A DNA stretch of 64,000 nucleotides from an uncultured Eggerthella sp. (GTDB taxonomy: Bacteria; Actinomycetota; Coriobacteriia; Coriobacteriales; Eggerthellaceae), in NCBI GenBank assembly GCA_900542065.1, contig UQLU01000003.1, positions 62,001-126,000 on the forward strand, written 5' to 3'. The notes beneath the pieces were generated by a model. That model was not told the origin of the DNA, ran no database searches, and saw nothing but the letters and a program-made list of their open reading frames with translations. The translations under genes were made by a program, and so were the position numbers. Positions 1 to 8,154 of this stretch are shown here, in pieces (the first letter of the stretch is position 1; each line of letters begins with the position of its first letter).

Positions 1-280
1 CTTCTGGTATTTGTTTACCAGGGTTAACAAAAGTGATATACCAGCCAACAATTTCCCCATGGACCATTCGTGCCGCAGCAATTTGGATAAGTTCGTCATG
101 GTTAAAGGAAAAACCTGTTGTTTCGGTATCTATTACTACAACATCTTCGTCCAGCACCCCAAAGTCATGACTTTGAGCATACTCTACTAACCCGTGATAT
201 CGTTCTCGGGTTCTTTGTGGTGTATTCTCTAGAATGTATGTATCTAGATGACTTAAGTTTTGAGTGTTTTGTTTTTCCAT
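1..280 (-). CDS. DnaQ-like 3'-5' exonuclease (DEDDh), N-terminal part only
   Basis: The reading frame starts at an ATG (278-280) and runs off the left edge, so only about 93 residues are visible. After about 35 residues without a recognised domain comes VVVIDTETTGFSF, the Exo I motif of DEDDh exonucleases (catalytic Asp-Glu pair in D-T-E), followed by HDELIQIAAARMVHGEIVGWY, the typical continuation of the DNA polymerase III epsilon / DnaQ fold. Exo II and Exo III lie outside the window, so I cannot tell a stand-alone proofreading-type exonuclease from a DnaQ domain fused to a helicase or a GIY-YIG nuclease. It is divergent from the gene at 346, with only 65 bp between the starts. No strong ribosome-binding site precedes the ATG, so the start is uncertain. 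Confidence 0.75.
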   Translation of the reverse strand, partial: MEKQNTQNLSHLDTYILENTPQRTRERYHGLVEYAQSHDFGVLDEDVVVIDTETTGFSFNHDELIQIAAARMVHGEIVGWYITFVNPGKQIPE

Positions 281-345
281 AGCAGTAAGACTATCATTTA
301 TAAAATTCGATACCAAACCATAACCCTTTAGTTATAGGAGAAATC

Positions 346-990
346 ATGACAAAAATAGGCTACTTCGCAACTTATGCACGATTTGACACTATCGATAAAG
401 AAGCAGCTGCAGCTTTCCTAGGTGCCGACAATATTGTCGGCGATACTTTTACTATCGATCATGAAATTACTCCTGATTCCGACAAAGCATGGATCGTTAA
501 TCCTTTTGGTAAGAAAATGGGCTATTTACAACCTAAGGTTGCGTCCCAAGTCGATCTTTGTAAAGCGAAAGGTTGGACAACGGTTGCTATCTTAGCTCTT
601 GTTGCTTTCTCCGAGGAACCAGCTCCTGGTTTGTATTGGGGTGAAGTAGTAATTATTTCCTACGATCCTCAATACGAAGCTGATTTTTCTACCTTTATTG
701 AAGGGGTAAGAAAACAAATCAGTAAAGGTGTTCGTCCTAAAGTAGATCTTGGCCCTGATTCTCTTAAAGCTATTATCGACTCTCATGGAAACTGGTTGCC
801 CACCGATCGCGTTGCCCTTCCCAAAAAAGAAAAAGGAACAGCTTGGGTAAAAACCGAACGTACGGGAACGGAAACGTTAGTTGAACAAGCACGTAAAGGA
901 AATATCGGTTGCACTATTGCAGCTTGGATATTTCTTTTAGCGCTTGTTGCTCTTATCGGGTTTGGTCTTCATTCTTGCGGGTTATTTTAA
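346..990 (+). CDS. Conserved hypothetical protein with C-terminal membrane anchor
   Basis: This is a 214-residue protein I do not recognise by name. Residues 1-190 look soluble and mixed alpha/beta, with a conserved-looking core around GKKMGYLQPKVASQVD and GLYWGEVVIISYDP. Residues about 192-210 form one hydrophobic segment (IAAWIFLLALVALIGFGL) and the protein ends Cys-Gly-Leu-Phe, so it is probably a tail-anchored protein with its bulk in the cytoplasm. An AGGAG-like site (TATAGGAG) lies 5 nt before the ATG, which supports this start. It stands alone between a divergent exonuclease gene and the convergent ddl. The layout faintly recalls small HIRAN-type domains, but I would not assign a function. 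Confidence 0.7.
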   Translation: MTKIGYFATYARFDTIDKEAAAAFLGADNIVGDTFTIDHEITPDSDKAWIVNPFGKKMGYLQPKVASQVDLCKAKGWTTVAILALVAFSEEPAPGLYWGEVVIISYDPQYEADFSTFIEGVRKQISKGVRPKVDLGPDSLKAIIDSHGNWLPTDRVALPKKEKGTAWVKTERTGTETLVEQARKGNIGCTIAAWIFLLALVALIGFGLHSCGLF

Positions 991-1020
991 AGAGCGCTTT
1001 GCTTTTTAAAGGCTAAAACT

Positions 1021-1962
1021 TTACTTTTCCAAAGCCTCAAACACCATTTGTTTACAAAGTTCTTCAAAGGTGATGCCCTGAACGCGAGCTGCATCGGGCA
1101 ACAAAGATGTTGCGGTCATTCCTGGAAGAGTGTTCGTTTCGAGAACCCAGAATTTCCCTTGTTCGTCCTGGATCACATCGGTTCTTGATACTCCATCACA
1201 TCCAAGTACTTTATGAGCACGCAAGGCAAGTTCTTGAGCTTGCCTTGTTTCTTCTTCGCTCAATGGTGCAGGACAAATATGCTGCGACCCACCTTCTGCG
1301 TATTTCGACTCATAATCATAAAATTCATTAACAGGAATAATTTTTATAACAGGTAAAGCTGTAGGGTTTTTCTGCCCTAATACGCCTACCGTAAATTCAT
1401 TACCTGATACAAATGACTCTACGAACGCAGAATTGTCCACTGTAAATACCTTTTGAACTGCTTTGGTTACTTCTTCGACCGTGTTGCAGATATATACTCC
1501 AAGAGCACTTCCTTCTGTTGCGGCTTTTACTACACAGGGAAGTCCGACTGCTTCAATAATGCTCTCGCTCGCTATTTCCGAAGACTCTAACTTCATTGAC
1601 TGAGGAGTTGGAATTCCTGCTTCATTATAAAAGTGCTTAGAAATAATTTTATTTACTGCGGTAGCACTTGCCCATACACCAGATCCTGTATAGGGAATTT
1701 CAAGTGTTTCTAAAAATCCTTGAATTGTTCCGTCTTCTCCACCTTTTCCATGCAAAGCGAGAAAAGCAACGTCAAATTCTTCTGTTACTAATGTGCGTAA
1801 ATCCTCTTTATTTGCAGGATCCAGCATTTCCACCATAAATCCAACATTCTTTAATGCCTGCTCTACACTTTTACCTGAAGACAACGAAACTTCTCGTTCG
1901 CCGCTTTTTCCTCCAGCCAATAAAGCAACTTTTATTGAATTAGGCTCGAATTGAGAAGACAT
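1021..1962 (-). CDS. ddl: D-alanine--D-alanine ligase
   Basis: An ATP-grasp ligase of 313 residues that joins two D-alanines for the peptidoglycan stem in the cytoplasm. The N-terminal motif LLAGGKSGEREVSLSSG, the FLALHGKGGEDGTIQGFLE segment, the EIPYTGSGVWASA segment and the C-terminal metal-binding LETNTLPGMT are all typical of Ddl. The omega-loop FYDYESKY keeps the tyrosine of D-Ala-D-Ala ligases, rather than the residues seen in D-Ala-D-Lac (vancomycin-resistance) enzymes. The frame is open 27 codons further upstream, but the ATG at 1962 has AAAGAGAG just before it and begins the normal family N-terminus, so I start it there. It is divergent from rlmN and has an extended -10 promoter near 2030. 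Confidence 0.95.
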   Translation of the reverse strand: MSSQFEPNSIKVALLAGGKSGEREVSLSSGKSVEQALKNVGFMVEMLDPANKEDLRTLVTEEFDVAFLALHGKGGEDGTIQGFLETLEIPYTGSGVWASATAVNKIISKHFYNEAGIPTPQSMKLESSEIASESIIEAVGLPCVVKAATEGSALGVYICNTVEEVTKAVQKVFTVDNSAFVESFVSGNEFTVGVLGQKNPTALPVIKIIPVNEFYDYESKYAEGGSQHICPAPLSEEETRQAQELALRAHKVLGCDGVSRTDVIQDEQGKFWVLETNTLPGMTATSLLPDAARVQGITFEELCKQMVFEALEK

Positions 1963-1978
1963 AACACTCTCTTTCGTA

Positions 1979-1992
1979 ACAACTACAGTTGT
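1979..1992. promoter_or_regulatory. Dyad ACAACT-AC-AGTTGT in the ddl leader
   Basis: A perfect 6-2-6 inverted repeat lies between the ddl -10 box and the ddl ribosome-binding site. It could be an operator or a small hairpin. Its position is all that suggests a role. Confidence 0.25.
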
Positions 1993-2024
1993 ACCTATAG
2001 TAGTATTTCTATTAGTCTTTCGTG

Positions 2025-2032
2025 AGTATATC
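2025..2032 (-). promoter_or_regulatory. Extended -10 promoter of ddl
   Basis: Reading the minus strand, TGATATACT gives an extended -10 (TGn-TATACT) about 65 nt before the ddl start. No good -35 is present, which an extended -10 tolerates. It faces away from the rlmN -10 at 2088-2093. Confidence 0.45.
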
Positions 2033-2087
2033 AAAGTACTCACACACTGCTTTAAAGACCAACTAACATTTCGTAAATCTGCTTGCT

Positions 2088-2093
2088 TATAAT
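2088..2093 (+). promoter_or_regulatory. -10 box TATAAT placing the rlmN transcript start on the ATG
   Basis: A consensus TATAAT ends 6 nt before the A of the rlmN ATG at 2100. The expected transcription start therefore coincides with the start codon, which also lacks a Shine-Dalgarno sequence. This is a leaderless arrangement. Confidence 0.5.
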
Positions 2094-2099
2094 AAACCT

Positions 2100-3173
2100 A
2101 TGAATACATCAATTTACTCATATAACATTTCAGAAATTCAGAATCTTCTTTCTGAATTAAACCAACCGCGTTTTCGTTCAAAGCAGTTAATCACTTGGCT
2201 CTACAGAGACAATGCTTCTTCGTATGACCAAATGACTAACTTACCTACTTCCTTACGAAAACAACTTCAAGAACGCTATCCTTTAATTCCTTTATTGATA
2301 GTAGATAAGCAGGAATCATATGATGGCACAAAAAAATATGTATTTGAATGTGCTGACGGAGTTCAAGTTGAAGCAGTAGGCATTCCCTCTTTAGTAAAAA
2401 AAGAAAAACGGAATGAACCTAAACATTTAACAGTATGTTTTTCTACACAAGCAGGATGCGCTATGCAATGTGCTTTTTGCGCTACGGGAGAAGAAGGTTT
2501 ATCAAGAAATCTTTCATCGGGTGAAATGATTGCCCAAATTCTTGCAGTTCAAAATGACTTCAAATGTCGCGTTACCAACTTAGTTTCAATGGGTCAGGGT
2601 GAACCATTTCATAACTATCCTTCCGTTTTAGATGCTCTTCGTTTCGCAAATAGCAAAGATGGGTTAGAAATTGGTGCGCGCCATATTACCATTTCCACTT
2701 GTGGCGTACTCCCTGGCATAGACAAACTATCTAATGAACCTGAACAATTTACTTTAGCTGTTTCTCTTCATTCCGCTATTCAACACAAACGTGACATGCT
2801 TATGCCCCGATGCGCAAATATGCCACTTACCGCATTGAAAGAGAGCTTGCTTAACTATGTATCCTCTACAGGACGACGAGTTAGTTTTGAATATCTTTTA
2901 ATTGACTCAGTAAATGATACTCAAGAAGACCTCGCCGCACTTATTTCATTTTGCCAAGGTATTCTCTGTCATATCAATTTGATTCCGATCAACCAAATTG
3001 AAGGCAGCTCTTTTGCTCCAAGCTCAAAACAAACTCAAAAACACTGGGTTCAAGCTTTGCAAGAAGCTGGAAAAGAATGCACTATTCGTAATTCAAGAGG
3101 ATCAGATATTGATGGTGCTTGTGGTCAACTTAAAAATAAGATAAAAAAATCGGGGTCACAGAACGCTCTGTAA
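2100..3173 (+). CDS. rlmN: 23S rRNA (adenine-C2)-methyltransferase RlmN, radical SAM
   Basis: A 357-residue radical-SAM dual-specificity methyltransferase that modifies A2503 of 23S rRNA and A37 of some tRNAs. The iron-sulfur motif is CAMQCAFC, in the context QAGCAMQCAFCATGEEGLSRN. The SAM-binding GQGEPFHNY follows, and the C-terminal catalytic cysteine region reads GSDIDGACGQL. Length is normal for the family. No ribosome-binding site precedes the ATG, and a consensus TATAAT sits just upstream, so the mRNA is probably leaderless. It converges on parB, and the last codons overlap the shared terminator hairpin. Confidence 0.96.
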   Translation: MNTSIYSYNISEIQNLLSELNQPRFRSKQLITWLYRDNASSYDQMTNLPTSLRKQLQERYPLIPLLIVDKQESYDGTKKYVFECADGVQVEAVGIPSLVKKEKRNEPKHLTVCFSTQAGCAMQCAFCATGEEGLSRNLSSGEMIAQILAVQNDFKCRVTNLVSMGQGEPFHNYPSVLDALRFANSKDGLEIGARHITISTCGVLPGIDKLSNEPEQFTLAVSLHSAIQHKRDMLMPRCANMPLTALKESLLNYVSSTGRRVSFEYLLIDSVNDTQEDLAALISFCQGILCHINLIPINQIEGSSFAPSSKQTQKHWVQALQEAGKECTIRNSRGSDIDGACGQLKNKIKKSGSQNAL

Positions 3174-3181
3174 GCCCCGAT
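3143..3181. terminator. Shared terminator between rlmN and parB
   Basis: ATCGGGG (3149-3155) pairs with CCCCGAT (3175-3181), with an inner ACAGA/TCTGT stem. On the minus strand the hairpin is followed by seven T residues, making a strong parB terminator. On the plus strand the T-tract is weak. The hairpin overlaps the end of rlmN. Confidence 0.8.
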
Positions 3182-3212
3182 CTCAATCTTTCTCAAGTAT
3201 GAGTTCAATATT

Positions 3213-4580
3213 TTAACTATCGGCCTTCTGAGAGTCTTTTACAGCCGAATTTTCTGCAATGAGTCTTAAAATTCGCTCAAGCTCTTCTTCATCCTTAAAT
3301 TGGATTTCAATTTTATTTTTTCCTTGTACTGTTTTAACGCGAACAGGAACCGAAAGAAAACGTGTTAATCCACGCGCAGCTTTTTTGAAACTTGCTGGAG
3401 CTGGAACACGCTTGTTGGTACTTTTATCTTTCGCTTGTGCTCTACCAGACAACAAACGAGCAATCTGTTCCGTTTCTCGTACGCTGAGTTTTTCTTTCAT
3501 CAACTTATTTGTAAGGTTCTTACGACCTTCAGCATCAGGAATAGATAAAATTGCACGAGCATGTCCTGCGGTAATTTTTTCTTCAAAAAGTAGCTGCTGA
3601 GCTTCTTCAGGAAGATCAAGCAAACGAAGGGCATTAGCGATAGTAGAACGACCCTTAGACACTGTCTGCGCAACTTCAGACTGGGTCATACCCTTGCGCT
3701 CCATAAGGCGCTTATAACCATACGCTTCTTCTATGGGGTTCAAATCACTACGCTGGATATTCTCAATAAGTGCAAGCTCTAAAGCTTTATCGTTATCAGC
3801 AGCCCAGAAACGTACTGGAATCTCTTTCATGGAAAGACTCTTGCAAGCTTGCCAACGACGTTCACCAGCAATGATCTGATAATGATCTCCAACTTTTCTT
3901 ACTAAGATCGGCTGAAGAAGACCTTCTTTTTTAATCGAATTAGCTAATTCTTCAATTTCTTCAGGCTTGAAATTAGTGCGTGGCTGATCTGGGTTAGGCT
4001 GTACCTTTTCCAGTGGCACAACACCAGTCATACCTTTTTCATCTTTAGGTTTAACATCTACAGGAGTAGGCTTTACTGCAGGTACCTGCTTAGCAGATGG
4101 CTGATCTTTTACTGCACGATTGCTTGCAGGCGATACCGATGCTTTAGTCCCCTGCAAACGGCTGTCTGCAATTTGTGAAGCAGAGACTCTTTGCGCAGAG
4201 TTATTAATAGCTTGTGAGCTTTTATGCTGGAAAAAGGACTTTGATTTACGTTCCTGACGAGCAGACTCTTGAGTAGCTGTTTTTGGACGTGCTTCTCGAG
4301 AAACTACTTTTGCATTCTCAAGGGCATCTTCAGAAATATAAATATCGGAAGATACTTTAGAAGATGACGTATTGGAAGAAACTGTTTTTGATGTTTCACG
4401 TGAAACATCAGTGTTTGCTTCTTTTTGAAGACTAGATTGTTTCTTCTTCTCTACCTCAGAATTAATCTCTTCTGATTTTGATACAGAAGTATTTGTGTGA
4501 TTAGTTTGGGTTGGATTTAATGAACTATCATCAAATAACGCGTTTAATCCACGTCCCAATCCACTTTTTTGTTTAGCCAC
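3213..4580 (-). CDS. parB: Chromosome-partitioning protein ParB (Spo0J)
   Basis: A CTP-dependent DNA clamp that loads at parS and spreads to organise and segregate the origin. The N-terminal box SGLGRGLNALF is the usual ParA-contact segment. A low-complexity Ser/Thr/Lys linker of about 170 residues follows, making this protein (455 aa) much longer than the usual 280-330. The ParB/CTPase domain begins near residue 187, with PNPDQPR, the IIAGERRWQA nucleotide motif (GERR at 239-242) and ENIQRSDLNPIEEA. The helix-turn-helix lies near 298-320. A perfect parS at 4392-4407 sits inside the gene and encodes D-V-S-R-E-T of the linker. The start overlaps the end of parA by 8 nt, so the two are translationally coupled. 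Confidence 0.97.
   Translation of the reverse strand: MAKQKSGLGRGLNALFDDSSLNPTQTNHTNTSVSKSEEINSEVEKKKQSSLQKEANTDVSRETSKTVSSNTSSSKVSSDIYISEDALENAKVVSREARPKTATQESARQERKSKSFFQHKSSQAINNSAQRVSASQIADSRLQGTKASVSPASNRAVKDQPSAKQVPAVKPTPVDVKPKDEKGMTGVVPLEKVQPNPDQPRTNFKPEEIEELANSIKKEGLLQPILVRKVGDHYQIIAGERRWQACKSLSMKEIPVRFWAADNDKALELALIENIQRSDLNPIEEAYGYKRLMERKGMTQSEVAQTVSKGRSTIANALRLLDLPEEAQQLLFEEKITAGHARAILSIPDAEGRKNLTNKLMKEKLSVRETEQIARLLSGRAQAKDKSTNKRVPAPASFKKAARGLTRFLSVPVRVKTVQGKNKIEIQFKDEEELERILRLIAENSAVKDSQKADS
4392..4407. promoter_or_regulatory. parS site (perfect) inside parB
   Basis: TGTTTCACGTGAAACA, the canonical 16-bp parS palindrome, is embedded in the coding sequence of the ParB linker. Confidence 0.95.
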
Positions 4581-5664
4581 GGGCTATCACCTCTCGGGCA
4601 AGATTATTGTAAGCTTCGGTTCCTTTATTATCTGGAGCATATTCAATTATTGGTTGTCCATAACTTGGAGCTTCAGAAAGTTTAACGGTTCGTGGGATCA
4701 TTGTATCGAACACCGTTTTGCCGAAGAATGATCGCACTTCATTAACTACCTGATTAGATAAATTAGTACGAGAATCATACATAGTCATAACGATTCCGTA
4801 GATATCTAAACTAGGATTTAGCATCTTTTTGACACGATTCATTGAATCGAGAAGTTTTGTCACACCTTCAAGGGCATAGAACTCACATTGAATAGGAACA
4901 AGGAGTTTATCTGCTGCTACTAAAGCATTAATAGTAAGTAGGCCAAGAGAAGGGGGGCAATCAATGAGAATATAGTCGTATCGTCCCCTTAAACCACCTA
5001 AAGCACTCTTTAAGCGGTTTTCACGAGCCATCTCATTTACTAATTCAACTTCAGCTCCTGCTAAATTAATTGTTGAAGGTAAGACGTCTACACCTTTTCC
5101 TACACACGCAAGAATAACATCCTCAACGGGAGTTTCCCCTAGCAAAGCATCATAAACACAGCCATCGAGTTCACGTTTATCAATACCATAACCACTCGTG
5201 GCATTACCTTGAGGATCTAAGTCAACTAATAGAACTTCTTTATTCAGCGCGCCTAATGCTGCAGCTAAATTAACCGCGGTGGTTGATTTACCTACACCAC
5301 CTTTTTGGTTAATGATTGCAAGAATCTTTGTTTGACCAATACTGTGGGTTACAGGAGGTTTCTGTGAGAAAGGAACATAATGAGCCGTTACAACCTCTTC
5401 GTCTCCCTCTGCTCCTGTTGTTTGTTCATTAGAATCTACAACCTCTTCAGAGCTACTAATAACTTCATGAGAAACTTCTTCAACTGAAGCATTTGAAGGG
5501 GTTTCAGAAGAACTATCTATTTCTCGTTCAATTACTTGAGCTTGCTCATTAATCGCATCAAATTTTGTAGGTTGTTCTTCCTCAGGTAGCTCTTGAGATT
5601 TCGTTTCAGTCATAGGAGCCGTTGCTGCGTTTTTAAATTTTTTTCGGCTACTAAATAGTCCCAC
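4573..5664 (-). CDS. parA: Chromosome-partitioning ATPase ParA (Soj)
   Basis: A deviant-Walker ATPase that drives origin segregation with ParB. The P-loop reads KGGVGKSTTAVNLAAALG, Walker A' residues are in LLVDLDPQGNATSGYG, and Walker B is in YILIDCPPSLG. An acidic extension of about 110 residues rich in Glu and Ser precedes the ATPase domain, which is unusual for Soj (about 250-270 aa). I start at the GTG at 5664, preceded by GAGGAAAGGA with a 6-nt gap. The ATG ten codons upstream overlaps the likely -10 box (TATAAT, 5693-5698), so it could not be transcribed from that promoter. A perfect parS covers the -35 region. Confidence 0.93.
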   Translation of the reverse strand: MGLFSSRKKFKNAATAPMTETKSQELPEEEQPTKFDAINEQAQVIEREIDSSSETPSNASVEEVSHEVISSSEEVVDSNEQTTGAEGDEEVVTAHYVPFSQKPPVTHSIGQTKILAIINQKGGVGKSTTAVNLAAALGALNKEVLLVDLDPQGNATSGYGIDKRELDGCVYDALLGETPVEDVILACVGKGVDVLPSTINLAGAEVELVNEMARENRLKSALGGLRGRYDYILIDCPPSLGLLTINALVAADKLLVPIQCEFYALEGVTKLLDSMNRVKKMLNPSLDIYGIVMTMYDSRTNLSNQVVNEVRSFFGKTVFDTMIPRTVKLSEAPSYGQPIIEYAPDNKGTEAYNNLAREVIARG

Positions 5665-5692
5665 AAATGATCCTTTCCTCGATATTAGGTTC

Positions 5693-5721
5693 ATTATATC
5701 TGATGTGTTTCACGTGAAACA
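5693..5721 (-). promoter_or_regulatory. parAB promoter overlapped by parS
   Basis: TATAAT on the minus strand (5698 to 5693) lies 17 bp downstream of the position a -35 would take (5716-5721). That hexamer is the end of a perfect parS (5706-5721). ParB binding there should occlude RNA polymerase, which is a simple autorepression layout. Confidence 0.6.
5706..5721. promoter_or_regulatory. parS site (perfect) upstream of parA
   Basis: TGTTTCACGTGAAACA, 16 of 16 matches to the canonical site, lying over the -35 region of the parAB promoter. Confidence 0.95.
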
Positions 5722-6021
5722 TCACTCGTCTCTTTTAGTAAAAAAAAATTAAGTACTGTTTAAAGCCCCAAGTGATTTATAAGCTCTTTTAAAATAAAAC
5801 AGATAACAACGCTTAAATCTCTCACCACAATTAGTGAGTTCCAAAACAAGCAATTATCTTTCAAATAATAAAAAAGAGATGTTTCACGTGAAACATCTCT
5901 TAAACACTAATAACAAAGAATATAAGTGGGTAAGTAATTTCACCTAACGAATACTACCACCACTATACCTAATAAGGAATACCAGTATCTTATCTAAAAG
6001 AGTATTAGGTGTTTAAAAATA
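5722..6021. other. AT-rich spacer between rsmG and parA
   Basis: About 300 bp with no open frame I can support. It contains one perfect parS (5880-5895) inside a 28-bp perfect palindrome, and AT-rich sequence on either side. rsmG appears to end near a run that could fold, but I see no clear terminator. Confidence 0.6.
5880..5895. promoter_or_regulatory. parS site (perfect) in the parA-rsmG spacer
   Basis: A canonical 16-bp parS whose symmetry extends to a perfect 28-bp palindrome (5874-5901, AAGAGA flanks paired with TCTCTT). Confidence 0.95.
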
Positions 6022-6702
6022 TTAATAAGGTTTCTTCTGAGCCATTCCTACACGACGAGGCAAGGTGACCAAAGGTTCATGGATCTTTTTGAAGACAATA
6101 ATAGATCGTTCAGTAACGCTATCACTCAGCAGCGTATCACGTCGGGATACATATTCAAACCCTAATTTATCAGCAACAGACTTTGCATGCTCTAATTCAT
6201 CATCAACGTCTTGTGATTTATAACAAACCAAATAGCCATCCTTCTGTAAAAGAGGGGAGGATAATTCAAGAAGAGATGCAAGAGAAGAGAGAGCACGTGC
6301 AGAAATTACACTAAACGATTCAGGGGAGATTAAAGAAAGCTCTTCAATACGTCCATTATAGGTAGATACATGTGATGCAATATCTAATGCATCAATAATT
6401 CTATCGAGTGCTTTAGTTTTCTTGCCTACCGAATCAGCAAGTACCGTCTCTCTCCCAGTCATAATTGCAATTGGAATACCAGGAAATCCCGCTCCAGTAC
6501 CCATATCGAGATATTTTCCTGAAGGTGCATTATTAATTTCTGGCAATCCCGCTAAAGAATCTTCAATATGTAAAACCTGAGCACTATCCCAATCGATAAT
6601 TCGAGTAAGGTTAGTAACCTTATTTTCTTCAATAACAAGTTGTAAATGCAAATCGAGCAGCTTACGCTGCTCGACTGTGGGTGTAACTACCTTAGAATTC
6701 AT
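6022..6702 (-). CDS. rsmG: 16S rRNA (guanine-N7)-methyltransferase RsmG (GidB)
   Basis: Methylates N7 of G527 (E. coli numbering) in 16S rRNA using SAM. The Rossmann glycine motif LDMGTGAGFPGIP lies near residues 65-77. The SVISARALSSLASLLELSSPLL segment and the C-terminal RRVGMAQKKPY tail are characteristic of the family. At 226 residues the length is normal. It sits in its usual place between jag and parA. A perfect parS lies immediately upstream, in the short gap to jag, so ParB binding could influence read-through from jag. Confidence 0.93.
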   Translation of the reverse strand: MNSKVVTPTVEQRKLLDLHLQLVIEENKVTNLTRIIDWDSAQVLHIEDSLAGLPEINNAPSGKYLDMGTGAGFPGIPIAIMTGRETVLADSVGKKTKALDRIIDALDIASHVSTYNGRIEELSLISPESFSVISARALSSLASLLELSSPLLQKDGYLVCYKSQDVDDELEHAKSVADKLGFEYVSRRDTLLSDSVTERSIIVFKKIHEPLVTLPRRVGMAQKKPY

Positions 6703-6717
6703 GACACACTCAATCTT

Positions 6718-6733
6718 TGTTTCACGTGAAACA
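6718..6733. promoter_or_regulatory. parS site (perfect) between jag and rsmG
   Basis: TGTTTCACGTGAAACA abuts the jag stop codon and lies 15 bp upstream of the rsmG start. Confidence 0.95.
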
Positions 6734-7270
6734 CTATCGAGGAATCACCACAACACGACGAGCGCGGCCTTCTCCCTCAGAAACAGTTTCAACACGATCA
6801 TCATCTCGTAAAGCAATATGAACTAAACGACGCTCATAGGGTGTCATAGGGCGTAATTTAATACTACGATCCTGATTAAAAGCTCGGTCTGCTGCATTAC
6901 GAGCTATATCTTCGATCTTCTGACGCTGACGACCTTTATAGCCTTCAACATCGATAACGATTGGATAGCGATGACCGATAGTACGTGAAGTAATCGAAGA
7001 AACCAAGAATTGCAACGCATCGAGGGTACGACCGTGACGACCGATAAGTACTGCTAAATCATCACCAGTGATATCAAGAATAAGTTCTCCTTCATCACCT
7101 TCATATTCATCGATAGTTACTTCACCAACATTGAAGTACTTAAGGATGTCTTTAATAGCTGCAATAGCAGTATCAGCAATCTGGTCTATCTCTTCATCAG
7201 TATAGGAGTGAGCCTCTTCTTCGTATTCTTCGTCAACTTCTACTTCTTCAAAAATTTCTTCTTCTGACAT
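6734..7270 (-). CDS. jag: Jag/KhpB-type KH-R3H RNA-binding protein
   Basis: A cytoplasmic RNA-binding protein of 178 residues that, in Firmicutes and Actinobacteria, helps control cell elongation and is encoded beside yidC. An acidic start (about residues 1-25, Glu-rich) replaces the usual Jag-N domain. The KH domain follows (VLIGRHGRTLDALQFLVS, near 95-112), then the R3H domain (PMTPYERRLVHIALRDD through RARRVVVIPR, about 140-178). It lies downstream of yidC, with an 83-bp gap that holds a strong hairpin (7292-7315). The ATG has AAGGGG about 5 nt upstream. Confidence 0.9.
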   Translation of the reverse strand: MSEEEIFEEVEVDEEYEEEAHSYTDEEIDQIADTAIAAIKDILKYFNVGEVTIDEYEGDEGELILDITGDDLAVLIGRHGRTLDALQFLVSSITSRTIGHRYPIVIDVEGYKGRQRQKIEDIARNAADRAFNQDRSIKLRPMTPYERRLVHIALRDDDRVETVSEGEGRARRVVVIPR

Positions 7271-7291
7271 AAAAACCCCTTACATTCAAAT

Positions 7292-7315
7292 CTCCCCTTC
7301 ACAAAGGAAGGGGAG
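7292..7315. other. Intra-operon hairpin between yidC and jag
   Basis: CTCCCCTTC (7292-7300) pairs perfectly with GAAGGGGAG (7307-7315) around a 6-nt loop. No T-tract follows on the minus strand, so it is more likely an mRNA stabiliser or processing structure than a terminator. Confidence 0.5.
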
Positions 7316-7353
7316 GAGCCAACAAAAAATATCAATGTAGAAAAAGAACGAGA

Positions 7354-8127
7354 TTATTTACTTTTCTTAGTAGGACGCTTTTTCTTAGTCTTACGAACAA
7401 CGTCAACTTCAACAGGTTTTGGAGTTTCATCGGCAGCTTCAACTAATTCATCCTGACGCTTGAAGATTCGCGTAGAAATAACTTGCTGTAAAACACCAAA
7501 TACTGAAGAGGTAGCCCAGAATAGCAATACACCCGTAGGAGAAGTCCAACCAAGCCACAACATAAACAGAGACATGATACCCATCATAATCAGCATCTGA
7601 TTCTTCTGAGGGTTATTAGTTCCACGCTGCTGAAGAACTGAAGGAAGGAAGGTGCAGAACGCGAACAGAAGCAGCAAGATACCATAAGGAAGGAACTCCA
7701 TGAATCCCTGACTAAATACGGTACCTGGAGAATTAATAAGAGAAGGAAGAATGTTATAGAAGGAATAAGTCATACCTTCTGTACGACCACCCATCTCCTG
7801 GAGAACCTGAAACAGAGCAACGAAGATAGGCATCTGAATCAATAAAGGAAGGCAACCAGTAATTGGATTAAAACCAATTTCTGCATATACCTTTTGCAGT
7901 TCTTCAGCTTGACGCTGTTGATCGCCAGCATAGCGTTCCTGAATTTCACGCATTCGTGGCTGGAACTGCTGCATCTTATACGATGACTTAATTTGCTTTT
8001 GCATGAACGGGAACATGATAAAGCGAAGAATCAAAGTAACAATGATAATCGCGAGACCCCAGTCACTTACAAAGTTGTAAAAAAACTGAATGCAAAAGAA
8101 GATGGCGTCTTTAAATGCCTCCCACAT
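7354..8127 (-). CDS. yidC: Membrane protein insertase YidC (Oxa1 family)
   Basis: Inserts and folds membrane proteins, alone or with SecYEG. At 257 residues it is the short Gram-positive-type form without the large periplasmic domain. The conserved arginine of the first core helix is in LILRFIMFPFMQKQIKSS. The cytoplasmic coiled hairpin (QPRMREIQERYAGDQQRQAEELQKVY) and the motif GFNPITGCLPLLIQMPIFVALFQVL follow. The C-terminus is strongly basic (RKTKKKRPTKKSK), as expected for ribosome contact. There is no N-terminal lipobox. It lies in the standard rpmH-rnpA-yidD-yidC-jag order. Confidence 0.95.
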   Translation of the reverse strand: MWEAFKDAIFFCIQFFYNFVSDWGLAIIIVTLILRFIMFPFMQKQIKSSYKMQQFQPRMREIQERYAGDQQRQAEELQKVYAEIGFNPITGCLPLLIQMPIFVALFQVLQEMGGRTEGMTYSFYNILPSLINSPGTVFSQGFMEFLPYGILLLLFAFCTFLPSVLQQRGTNNPQKNQMLIMMGIMSLFMLWLGWTSPTGVLLFWATSSVFGVLQQVISTRIFKRQDELVEAADETPKPVEVDVVRKTKKKRPTKKSK

Positions 8128-8154
8128 TTACATTAAATCCTCTCACTCGGTTGA

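Noticed and set aside
5664..5694. ATG start of ParA ten codons upstream of the GTG
   Set aside because: This ATG overlaps the -10 box and lacks a ribosome-binding site, whereas GTG 5664 has GAGGAAAGGA.
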